Positions 6,333 through 12,117 of a stretch of 20,140 bases of DNA are shown in pieces. Positions within the stretch are counted from its first letter, which is position 1, and every line of letters starts with the position of its first letter. The notes beneath the pieces are model-generated. The model saw only the letters and a program-made list of their open reading frames with translations, had not been told where the DNA came from and made no database searches. Source of the stretch: GWA2-44-9 sp964429675. GTDB lineage: Bacteria; Patescibacteriota; Minisyncoccia; 2-02-FULL-40-12; GWA2-44-9. The DNA lies in assembly GCA_964429675.1 (NCBI GenBank), contig CAYSDF010000012.1, positions 1 to 20,140 on the forward strand, given 5' to 3'. Both the position numbers and the translations under genes were made by a program.

Positions 6333-8000
6333 ATGCCTTTAAAAACAAAGATTGGAACAAAAGAACAGGAGTTAGAAAAAAAGCTAAAAGATATAAAAGT
6401 AAAAGAAGCAGAAGAAGAATATAAATCTTTGGCCTCCAGTTTGAGTCTGCCTTTTTCAAATCTTAAAGGCATACCTATAGATTCCGATTCATTAAATATT
6501 CTTGATGAAGATACTGCCAGAAAATCAAATGTAGCCGTACTCTATAAGGCTTCCTCCAAATTATTTGTTGCGATAATCAAGCCCGAGGATACAGAAACAA
6601 AAAAAACACTCGAGTACCTCGAAAAGCTGGGATTCTCATTATCCTTAACAATTACCACCCCCGAAGGCCTGGAAAGAGTCTGGGCTAGATATAGTTTAAG
6701 TGTAAAATCAAAGGCTTTTGAGGTCGGTGCTATTGGAGTTGATGAGGCCGAGATAACAAGACTCCAAGATGAAATCCAAGACCTCAATGACCTTAAGGAA
6801 AAAATAGTCAATGTATCAGTCACCAAGCTTCTGGAAATACTGATGGCTGGAGCTCTTAAGACCCGGGCATCCGATATTCATTTTGAGCCAGAAAGGACTG
6901 AGGCAAGATTGCGCTACAGACTCGACGGTATTCTCTATGATGTATCCTCTATTGATCTTGAGTACTACGCCAAAATCCTAAATAGAATAAAAATTCTTTC
7001 AAAGCTAAAACTCAACCTTCACGGTCCTCAAGAGGGAAGGTTTAGCGTAAGACAAACAAGATCCAGTATCGACCTTCGTGTTTCTATCCTGCCGAGCGAA
7101 TTTGGAGAGACTGTAGTTATGCGTATTCTTGATCCCTATAATGTCCAGGGTGATCTTAAAGATCTAGGATTGCGCAAAGACTTATTAGAGTTGGTTGCAA
7201 GTCGCCTTAAAAAGAACTCTGGCACGGTACTTATAAGCGGGCCGACAGGGGCGGGAAAGACCACAACTCTTTATGCCTTTATCAATCACATCAACTCTCC
7301 AAAAACCAAAATATTAACTATCGAAGACCCGATTGAATACCATATCTCCGGGATATCCCAGAGCCAGGTTGACTCATCAAAAAATTATACTTTCTCTAAC
7401 GGGCTCAAAATAATAATGCGCCAAAACCCTGACGTGATACTAATTGGAGAGATAAGAGATCCGGAAACGGCAGATATAGCCCTTAACGCCAGTCTTACCG
7501 GCCACTTAGTCCTGACAACTATCCACGCCAGCAATGCCGCCGGGGCTATCCCCCGCCTTATAGACCTTCGGGTAAAGCCGCAAGTCATCGCCCCAGCCCT
7601 TAATCTTGTGATGTCACAAAGATTAATAAGAGAACTATGTAATGATTGTAAAGTTCAGAAGACTGTTTTACCTGAAGATTTAAAAAAGATCAGAGAGGTT
7701 CTTGAGCCCATAAAGGACCGCGTTAAGTTACCGAATCTGGACGCCTCAATTAAAATATACTACGCGAATCCGACCGGATGTATTAAATGCAATCATATAG
7801 GCTACCTTGGCAGGACCGCCGTTTTTGAAGGATTTACAGTATCCAAAACCTTTGAAAAATTAATGGGCGATTCTATGATTACTTCAGAAATTAATGATTT
7901 GCTGATAAAAGAAGGTATGATTACAATGATTCAGGATGCTTATTTAAAACTGCTTGAGGGTATAACAGCGATTGAAGAGATTGAGAGAGTTTTCGGTTAA
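6333..8000 (+). CDS. pilB: Type IV pilus assembly/type II secretion ATPase (PilB/GspE family)
   Basis: Hexameric cytoplasmic ATPase that powers pilus extension, here probably the type IV pilus of a CPR cell used for attachment or DNA uptake. An N-terminal regulatory domain (about 1-120) with a coiled start (EQELEKKLKDIKVKEAEEEY) leads to the secretion ATPase core: SDIHFEP (180-186), RYRLDG (194-199), Walker A GPTGAGKTTTL (303-313), Asp box TIEDPIEY (329-336), Walker B VILIGEIRDPET (368-379) and His box GHLVLTTIHAS (390-400). Two cysteine pairs, C436/C439 and C483/C486, form the zinc site of PilB/GspE members. The 555-residue length is normal. No pilC, pilT or pilin gene follows, so the rest of the machinery lies elsewhere. 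GspE versus PilB is assigned from lineage, not from sequence alone. Confidence 0.88.
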   Translation: MPLKTKIGTKEQELEKKLKDIKVKEAEEEYKSLASSLSLPFSNLKGIPIDSDSLNILDEDTARKSNVAVLYKASSKLFVAIIKPEDTETKKTLEYLEKLGFSLSLTITTPEGLERVWARYSLSVKSKAFEVGAIGVDEAEITRLQDEIQDLNDLKEKIVNVSVTKLLEILMAGALKTRASDIHFEPERTEARLRYRLDGILYDVSSIDLEYYAKILNRIKILSKLKLNLHGPQEGRFSVRQTRSSIDLRVSILPSEFGETVVMRILDPYNVQGDLKDLGLRKDLLELVASRLKKNSGTVLISGPTGAGKTTTLYAFINHINSPKTKILTIEDPIEYHISGISQSQVDSSKNYTFSNGLKIIMRQNPDVILIGEIRDPETADIALNASLTGHLVLTTIHASNAAGAIPRLIDLRVKPQVIAPALNLVMSQRLIRELCNDCKVQKTVLPEDLKKIREVLEPIKDRVKLPNLDASIKIYYANPTGCIKCNHIGYLGRTAVFEGFTVSKTFEKLMGDSMITSEINDLLIKEGMITMIQDAYLKLLEGITAIEEIERVFG

Positions 8001-8210
8001 CAATAAAAGGACTTATTTAATCTGTAGGCAATGGCCCGAATTTACAAAACGCGGGATAGGATAATTCCGAGGAGTAGTTTAGTCGAAACCAAGCTATCCA
8101 AGCTAAGATAGTATCCCCATTGGGTCTGCGTAACAACACCTACCCAATTGCCTACAGATTAAATAAGTCCTGGAACAAAAATCCCGATCTTCAGCGGGAT
8201 CACGGTTAGC
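7996..8210 (-). ncRNA. Candidate minus-strand RNA with 25-bp closing stem
   Basis: The 291-base pilB-ruvB spacer is occupied by a perfect 25-bp inverted repeat (8008-8032 with 8147-8171) enclosing 114 bases with many short competing helices, for example ATTGGGT (8119)/ACCCAAT (8142) and GGGATA (8054)/TATCCC (8112). On the minus strand the stem is followed by TTTTATTGTT, as in a terminator. A strong minus promoter ends at 8215, so a transcript of about 210 bases is predicted. A terminator-like hairpin at 8181-8200 would stop most of it after about 35 bases. No ORF on minus. Alternatively it is a mobile-element-like hairpin or a + strand leader of ruvB. Confidence 0.45.
8176..8200 (-). terminator. 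Early terminator or attenuator on the minus strand
   Basis: ATCCCG (8181-8186) and CGGGAT (8195-8200) form a six-bp stem followed by TTTTTG on the minus strand. It lies only about 10 bases after the predicted start of the minus transcript. Confidence 0.5.
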
Positions 8211-8214
8211 CCAT

Positions 8215-8243
8215 ATTGTAATCTAAATAAAAATGAATGTCAA
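8215..8243 (-). promoter_or_regulatory. Strong minus-strand promoter in the pilB-ruvB spacer
   Basis: A consensus TTGACA (8238-8243) and TACAAT (8215-8220) with a 17-base spacer, pointing away from ruvB. No protein gene lies in its direction before pilB on the opposite strand, so it should drive a non-coding or antisense RNA. Confidence 0.6.
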
Positions 8244-8295
8244 GCCCCGTTCTGAGTCCTCTAAGACTTGGTCCAGGACAGGCAATTATAAATGA
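8233..8295 (+). CDS. Candidate 20-codon upstream ORF coupled to ruvB
   Basis: A short frame beginning ATG AAT GTC and ending in TGA that overlaps the ruvB ATG (ATGA). TGTAAT at 8217-8222 lies 10 bases before its ATG, the same geometry as the likely leaderless genes here. The peptide is basic and Ser-rich with no recognisable domain. It may only bring ribosomes to ruvB by termination-reinitiation, or be chance. Confidence 0.3.
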   Translation: MNVKPRSESSKTWSRTGNYK

Positions 8296-9344
8296 GTACC
8301 CCTAATAAGACCCCAAATAGCCCCAACCAAGATAATACTGTCCCCCAGACCATCCTAGATGAACAGGTTTTGGATCGGACCCTAAGGCCTGTTAGTTTTG
8401 ATGAATATATAGGCCAGGAGAAGATAAAAGACAACCTTAAGATACTCATCGGAGCGGCCAAAAAAAGAAATGAACCTGTCGAGCATTTGCTTCTTCATGG
8501 CCCTTCGGGTCTTGGTAAAACAACGTTAGCCTATCTTGTAGCCAAAGAGCTTGGGGCAAATCTTAAGATAACTTCCGGTACGGCCCTAGAAAAGGCGGGT
8601 GACGTTGGATCAATACTTACAGGTCTTAACGACGGTGATGTTATTTTTATAGACGAGGTCCATAGGCTCAATAAAATGGTTGAGGAGGTTATATATCCGG
8701 CGATGGAGAATTTTAAACTCGATATTATAATAGGTAAAGGCAATTCAGCTAAAACTCTCCAGATAGACCTGCCTAGATTCACCCTCATAGCCGCCACGAC
8801 TAAAATATCGATGCTCTCCGCTCCATTCAGATCACGTTTCGGAGTCAATTTCCGTTTAGATTTCTATACTGACTCTAACATTGAGAAGATCATATCCCGA
8901 TCAGCAAAACTTCTTGGGATAAATGTTAGCAACGATGCTATAAAAGTAATCGCCCAGGCCTCGCGCTTCACTCCTAGAGTTGCAAACCGCCTCTTAAAAA
9001 GAGTGCGCGACTATAGCCAAATGAGCAGTGATGCCAGCTCTCCTGATTCTATTGATGGCCGGGCCGCCAGAACTGCTCTGGGGATGCTTGAGATCGACGA
9101 GAAGGGCTTGGAAAAGACTGATCGGGAGATACTCTTAACTATTGCCGAGAAGTTCGGTGGCGGGCCAGTTGGATTGAAGTCGATAGCTGCAGCAATATCT
9201 GAAGAGGAGGATACTATTGAAGATGTTTATGAACCCTATCTTCTGCAAACAGGGTTTATGGCCAGAACACCCAAGGGTCGCGTTATCACTCCTCAAGGCC
9301 TTCAGCATTTGGGACTTGAGACAAAAGAAGGGACCCTTTTATAA
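8292..9344 (+). CDS. ruvB: Holliday junction branch migration ATPase RuvB
   Basis: AAA+ motor that drives branch migration of Holliday junctions, normally loaded by RuvA. The protein of 350 residues shows the canonical RuvB lead-in LRPVSFDEYIGQ (31-42), Walker A GPSGLGKTTLA (70-80), Walker B FIDEVHRLN (119-127), sensor and arginine-finger region AATTKISMLSAPFRSRFG (167-184), and the C-terminal winged helix with GGGPVGLKSIAAAI, YEPYLLQTGF and RTPKGR. The first 20 residues are a polar, Pro/Asn-rich extension. The gene starts inside a possible upstream ORF and follows a highly structured spacer. ruvA, normally adjacent, is not in the window; ruvC lies two genes on with yebC between. Confidence 0.95.
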   Translation: MSTPNKTPNSPNQDNTVPQTILDEQVLDRTLRPVSFDEYIGQEKIKDNLKILIGAAKKRNEPVEHLLLHGPSGLGKTTLAYLVAKELGANLKITSGTALEKAGDVGSILTGLNDGDVIFIDEVHRLNKMVEEVIYPAMENFKLDIIIGKGNSAKTLQIDLPRFTLIAATTKISMLSAPFRSRFGVNFRLDFYTDSNIEKIISRSAKLLGINVSNDAIKVIAQASRFTPRVANRLLKRVRDYSQMSSDASSPDSIDGRAARTALGMLEIDEKGLEKTDREILLTIAEKFGGGPVGLKSIAAAISEEEDTIEDVYEPYLLQTGFMARTPKGRVITPQGLQHLGLETKEGTLL

Positions 9345-9367
9345 TAAACAGCGACCCCAAATATTGC

Positions 9368-9414
9368 TAATGGTATCTGTCGGCATCGAATCTAAAGATT
9401 CGGCCGACCCATTA
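9368..9414. repeat. Perfect compound hairpin in the ruvB-yebC spacer
   Basis: TAATGG (9368-9373)/CCATTA (9409-9414), GTCGGC (9379-9384)/GCCGAC (9403-9408) and CGAATC (9387-9392)/GATTCG (9397-9402) stack into one hairpin with a TAAA loop and one-sided bulges (9374-9378 and 9385-9386). No T run follows, so it is not a simple terminator of ruvB. Confidence 0.55.
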
Positions 9415-9416
9415 CC

Positions 9417-9528
9417 GGCTTATCTTTCCAAAGAAGCAAATCTCTGCAGAGAGTAGCCTAGGCTAAAGCACGAGGCACACTCCGAGACGGAAGCATTTCA
9501 GAAAGGGACTTCTTTAGAAAGATAAGCC
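9417..9528 (-). ncRNA. Long-stem structured element before yebC
   Basis: Arms 9417-9436 and 9509-9528 pair over 20 bp. The single imperfection is C-A on + but U-G on minus, which favours a minus-strand RNA. The 72-base interior has self-complementary segments (CTCTGCAGAG and TAGCCTAGGCTA). On minus, a possible -10 TATATT lies just upstream of the arm. No ORF. Together with the hairpin at 9368-9414 it fills nearly all of the 211-base spacer. Confidence 0.4.
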
Positions 9529-9555
9529 TGCAATATATGGGGCCCCGCGCTGCGC

Positions 9556-10062
9556 ATGTCAGGACACTCTAAGTGGTCACAAATAAAGCACAAGAAAGCC
9601 CTCACCGATAAAAAGAGGGGGCAAATATTCTCTAAATTATCTAAAATAATAACTCTTTGCGCACGAAAAGGGATAGATCCTAAATCAAACTCCTCCCTAG
9701 CCAGCGCCATTGAACAGGCCCGGGCTGCTAATATGCCCAGGGACAACATCGAAAGATCCATAAAAAAGGCTTCTGATAAATCATCAGAGCAGCTCGAAGA
9801 ACTCTTAGTTGAGGCTATCGGACCCGAGGGTGTAGCCCTAAGAGTGAGGGCCATCACTGATAATCGGAATAGAACAATGGCTGAAATAAAAAAGATACTT
9901 GCAGATAACGAAAGTAAACTAGTACTCCCCGGCAGTATTTCTTGGATGTTTAACCAGCCTTCGGTTACAGTAAGCGCTGATGGGAAAGACAAGATAGATA
10001 AGCTGTTTAGTGCCCTTGACGATCAAGACGAAGTAGAAGATGTGGCGGCAAATTTAGAATAG
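9556..10062 (+). CDS. yebC: YebC/TACO1 family protein, shortened form
   Basis: The YebC/TACO1 family is linked to relief of ribosome stalling at proline-rich stretches and, in some members, to transcription regulation. The N-terminus is canonical (MSGHSKWSQIKHKKALTDKK, then RGQIFSKLSK, NMPRDNIERSIKKAS, and TDNRNRTMAEIKKIL at 107-121). The family is usually about 240 residues; this one has 168. After the strand SWMFNQPSVTVSAD (residues 133-146), which corresponds to the FxxKG strand, it jumps to the family C-terminus DKIDKLFSALDDQDEVEDV, so roughly 70 residues of the inserted third domain are missing. The reading frame is intact, so this is a natural short form or an old internal deletion, not a pseudogene. 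It sits between ruvB and ruvC, a common yebC context. A GC-rich palindrome (GGGGCCCC) precedes the ATG. Confidence 0.9.
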   Translation: MSGHSKWSQIKHKKALTDKKRGQIFSKLSKIITLCARKGIDPKSNSSLASAIEQARAANMPRDNIERSIKKASDKSSEQLEELLVEAIGPEGVALRVRAITDNRNRTMAEIKKILADNESKLVLPGSISWMFNQPSVTVSADGKDKIDKLFSALDDQDEVEDVAANLE

Positions 10063-10064
10063 TT

Positions 10065-10070
10065 TATAAT
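10065..10070 (+). promoter_or_regulatory. -10 box of a leaderless ruvC transcript
   Basis: A perfect TATAAT in the 17-base yebC-ruvC gap, nine bases before the ATG. The predicted start is two to three bases before the start codon. No clear -35 is present, and ruvC may also be cotranscribed with yebC. Confidence 0.5.
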
Positions 10071-10079
10071 TACCTTGAA

Positions 10080-10544
10080 ATGATAATTTTAGGTATAGAT
10101 CCCGGGACAACCCGCATAGGTTTTGGGGTTATAGAAGCAAACAATAACAGTTTGCGTTGCTTGGATTATGGAATACTAAGCGTTGCAGATAAAAACTCTT
10201 CCAATATCTATACGAATATTGTTAATCAAGTATCAGAACTTATAAAAAAGCATGGGCCAGATATTGCAGCGATAGAGAGGCTGTTTTTCTTCAAAAATCA
10301 GAAGACTGTAATCTCCGTGAGCCAAATGAGAGGAGCGATTATGTATGCCCTTGAAAGCAACAATTTGCCGATACAAGAGTTCACTCCCCTCCAGGTAAAG
10401 ATGGCTGTGGCTAACTATGGCCGCGCCGAAAAAAAACAGATACAGACCATGATCCGCCTTATCTTAAAACTTAAAAATGAGGTGAAGCCGGATGATGCGG
10501 CCGATGCCCTGGCTATTGCTATTTGCTGTTCCACTAGACCCTAA
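10080..10544 (+). CDS. ruvC: Crossover junction endodeoxyribonuclease RuvC
   Basis: Dimeric Holliday junction resolvase of the RNase H fold. The four catalytic acids are visible: D7 in LGIDPGTTRIGFGVIE, E66 in IERLFFFKNQKT, and D139 and D142 in KPDDAADALAIAI. The middle segment FTPLQVKMAVANYGRAEKKQ is characteristic. At 154 residues it is a normal length. It follows yebC by 17 bases, within which a TATAAT lies, so it can be transcribed separately as a leaderless message. With RuvB (two genes upstream) it forms the resolvasome; RuvA must be encoded elsewhere. The gene ends shortly before the strong promoter of the acidic-protein gene. Confidence 0.95.
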   Translation: MIILGIDPGTTRIGFGVIEANNNSLRCLDYGILSVADKNSSNIYTNIVNQVSELIKKHGPDIAAIERLFFFKNQKTVISVSQMRGAIMYALESNNLPIQEFTPLQVKMAVANYGRAEKKQIQTMIRLILKLKNEVKPDDAADALAIAICCSTRP

Positions 10545-10556
10545 GATACTTAAGAT

Positions 10557-10584
10557 TTGACATTACTATTAATATCAATACAAT
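10557..10584 (+). promoter_or_regulatory. Strong promoter of the acidic small protein
   Basis: Consensus TTGACA (10557-10562), 16-base spacer, TACAAT (10579-10584), starting 13 bases after the ruvC stop. It predicts a start near 10591 and a leader of about 100 bases. Confidence 0.65.
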
Positions 10585-10590
10585 ACCCCC

Positions 10591-10690
10591 ATATTTTAAT
10601 ATTAAAACTTTAATAACCTAGTTTGCACTGTCTTGGATTAGACCCGATTCGGGGCTAATGTAGGGTGGAGCAAATACATAATTCAAAATT
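10591..10690 (+). promoter_or_regulatory. Structured leader of the acidic small protein
   Basis: Near the start is the 14-base palindrome TTTTAATATTAAAA (10594-10607). A second element is closed by TTTGC (10622-10626)/GCAAA (10670-10674) and contains a hairpin ATTAG (10637-10641)/CTAAT (10655-10659) with CCCG/CGGG above an A-G mismatch. It has the architecture of a riboswitch or protein-bound leader, but I match it to no known class. No Shine-Dalgarno precedes the ATG at 10691. Confidence 0.4.
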
Positions 10691-10843
10691 ATGTTTAGTC
10701 TGTTAGAAGAATTGAAATTAATGGGAGTCGAGGATCCAGAAGATGGTCCTGTGGTCGTTGAAGAAGAGGAGGATCTAGAGGATGAGGAAAAGGAACAGGA
10801 AGATGAAGAAGATGACGACGATACTTCAGAAGAAGATTGGTAG
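10691..10843 (+). CDS. Extremely acidic 50-aa protein, unknown function
   Basis: A short frame starting MFSLLEELKLMG and ending in Trp-stop. Of its 50 residues 27 are Asp or Glu and only two are basic, so the net charge is near -25. The first dozen residues could form an amphipathic helix, followed by a disordered acidic tail from residue 24. Such a design is seen in nucleic-acid mimics, in acidic tails of polymerase-associated proteins and in chaperone-like peptides, but I recognise no family. The case for a real gene is its context: a consensus promoter, a structured leader and a strong terminator immediately after the stop codon. It is convergent with tyrS. The first alternative Met (residue 11) would give a 40-residue form. 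Confidence 0.65.
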   Translation: MFSLLEELKLMGVEDPEDGPVVVEEEEDLEDEEKEQEDEEDDDDTSEEDW

Positions 10844-10881
10844 TAAACTAAAACCCCGCCTAGGCGGGGTTTTAGTTTACT
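10842..10881. terminator. Bidirectional terminator between the acidic gene and tyrS
   Basis: A perfect 19-bp inverted repeat (10842-10860 with 10863-10881), GC-rich core CCCCGCC/GGCGGGG, two-base spacer and T-rich flanks on both strands. It overlaps the stop codons of both convergent genes. Confidence 0.9.
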
Positions 10882-12043
10882 TAACCTTCAGAAATTTCCT
10901 AGGACCTATTTTAATTATATCTCCGCTCTTAGTCTCCTGTTCCCATAATTCCACAACCTTGTCGTTTATCTTTACAGCCTTCTGTTGAATGAGCCTCTTT
11001 AATTCCGAGTTTGATTCCACTATTCCAGCGGCCATAATTGTTGTAATAGCCGTGCCCTTATTTTTAATTTCTTTCATCTCTTCCGGATTTTCCCTCTTCG
11101 AAAAAACTCTATCAAACTCTTTTCTGGCTTTTTTAGCTTCCTCTTCTCCATGATATAGACCAACTATTTCTGTGGCTAGCATCGCTTTAATGTCCCGGGG
11201 ATTCTTAGAAACCAAATCTTTCTCTATCTCGCTAATTTGTGAGAGGGGCACCAATGTTGCGAGCTCGAAATATTGAATAATAAGCTTGTCTTCTATGGCC
11301 ATGACTTTTCCAAACATATCATTTGGTTCATCGGTTATATTAATCACGTTACCCCACGACTTACTCATCTTCCGGCCATCAGTACCAGTAAGATACTTAA
11401 CGATAATTATGCCCTGGGGCTCCTGATTGTAATACTTTTGGAGCGTGCGGCCGGCTAGGATATTAAATCGCTGATCGATTCCTCCAAACTCAAGATCAGA
11501 TTTTACAGCTACTGAATCATAGCCCTGCATCAGCGGATAAAGAACCTCTCGCAAACTAACTCTTTTACCAGCCTCCATGCGCCGAGCAATAATATCTCTG
11601 ACAATAAACTCGTGTAGACCAAATTGGTCTGCTTGCTTAGAAATCTCTAGGTAGTTCAAAGGCTTAAGCCATTCGGAGTTATATCGTGTTTCAAGCTTTT
11701 TAACATCTAAAATCTTGCCCACCTGAGAAAGATAGTCTTTCATATTCTGTGCCACTTGCCCCTCTTCCAGCATGGGGCGCTCAGATTCTTTGTCTGATGT
11801 GTCACCAATCAAGCCGGTGAAATCGCCTATAATAAACACGATCTGATGGCCCAAATCCTGAAGAGCCCGAAGCTTCCACAAAGTTACGGCGTAACCAAGG
11901 TGAAGTTTGGCGCCAGTAGGATCGATGCCTAGTTTAATGCGCAACTTTTTCCCGGATGCTAATACAGCTTCAAGGTGTTTCTTGTCGATTACTTCATCGA
12001 CTCCCCTAGTTAGTATCTCTTTTATATTCTTATCTATAGCCAT
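10877..12043 (-). CDS. tyrS: Tyrosyl-tRNA synthetase
   Basis: Class I synthetase that charges tRNA-Tyr. With the start chosen here it has 388 residues. Visible: KLGIDPTGAKLHLGYA (37-52) holding the HIGH-equivalent HLGY, the tyrosine-pocket stretch LYPLMQGYDSVAV (168-180), FGGIDQRFNILAGR (186-199), the KMSKS loop at 225-229 (GTDGRKMSKSWGN), and a C-terminal S4 RNA-binding domain (about 325-388). I prefer ATG 12043: the family starts close to this point, and a TATGAT box lies nine bases upstream at 12053-12058, matching the leaderless pattern seen at ruvC and nusA. An in-frame ATG at 12100 would add 19 unconserved residues and leave only 17 bases between it and the divergent penicillin-binding protein gene, which is too tight for two promoters. 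Confidence 0.93.
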   Translation of the reverse strand: MAIDKNIKEILTRGVDEVIDKKHLEAVLASGKKLRIKLGIDPTGAKLHLGYAVTLWKLRALQDLGHQIVFIIGDFTGLIGDTSDKESERPMLEEGQVAQNMKDYLSQVGKILDVKKLETRYNSEWLKPLNYLEISKQADQFGLHEFIVRDIIARRMEAGKRVSLREVLYPLMQGYDSVAVKSDLEFGGIDQRFNILAGRTLQKYYNQEPQGIIIVKYLTGTDGRKMSKSWGNVINITDEPNDMFGKVMAIEDKLIIQYFELATLVPLSQISEIEKDLVSKNPRDIKAMLATEIVGLYHGEEEAKKARKEFDRVFSKRENPEEMKEIKNKGTAITTIMAAGIVESNSELKRLIQQKAVKINDKVVELWEQETKSGDIIKIGPRKFLKVK

Positions 12044-12117
12044 AATCTTATTATCATAATTTAAAAATATACCATTGTAAATATTGATTTTTTGTGACAT
12101 TATTCTATTTATATTAG

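Noticed and set aside
8008..8171. A MITE or insertion sequence with 25-bp terminal inverted repeats
   Set aside because: No target-site duplication flanks it, no other copy is in the window, and the minus-strand promoter and U-run fit an RNA better.
8001..8291. T-box or other known riboswitch upstream of ruvB
   Set aside because: No GGTGGNACCGCG antiterminator motif and no amino-acid gene downstream.
5994..9460. A shared AGTAG-CTAG-CTAAAG-like motif in the spacers near 6042, 8068 and 9455
   Set aside because: The matches are short, use the CTAG palindrome and need several mismatches; likely chance in AT-rich structured DNA.
12044..12100. tyrS start at ATG 12100
   Set aside because: It adds 19 unconserved residues and leaves 17 bases to the divergent gene, whereas 12043 has a -10 box nine bases upstream.
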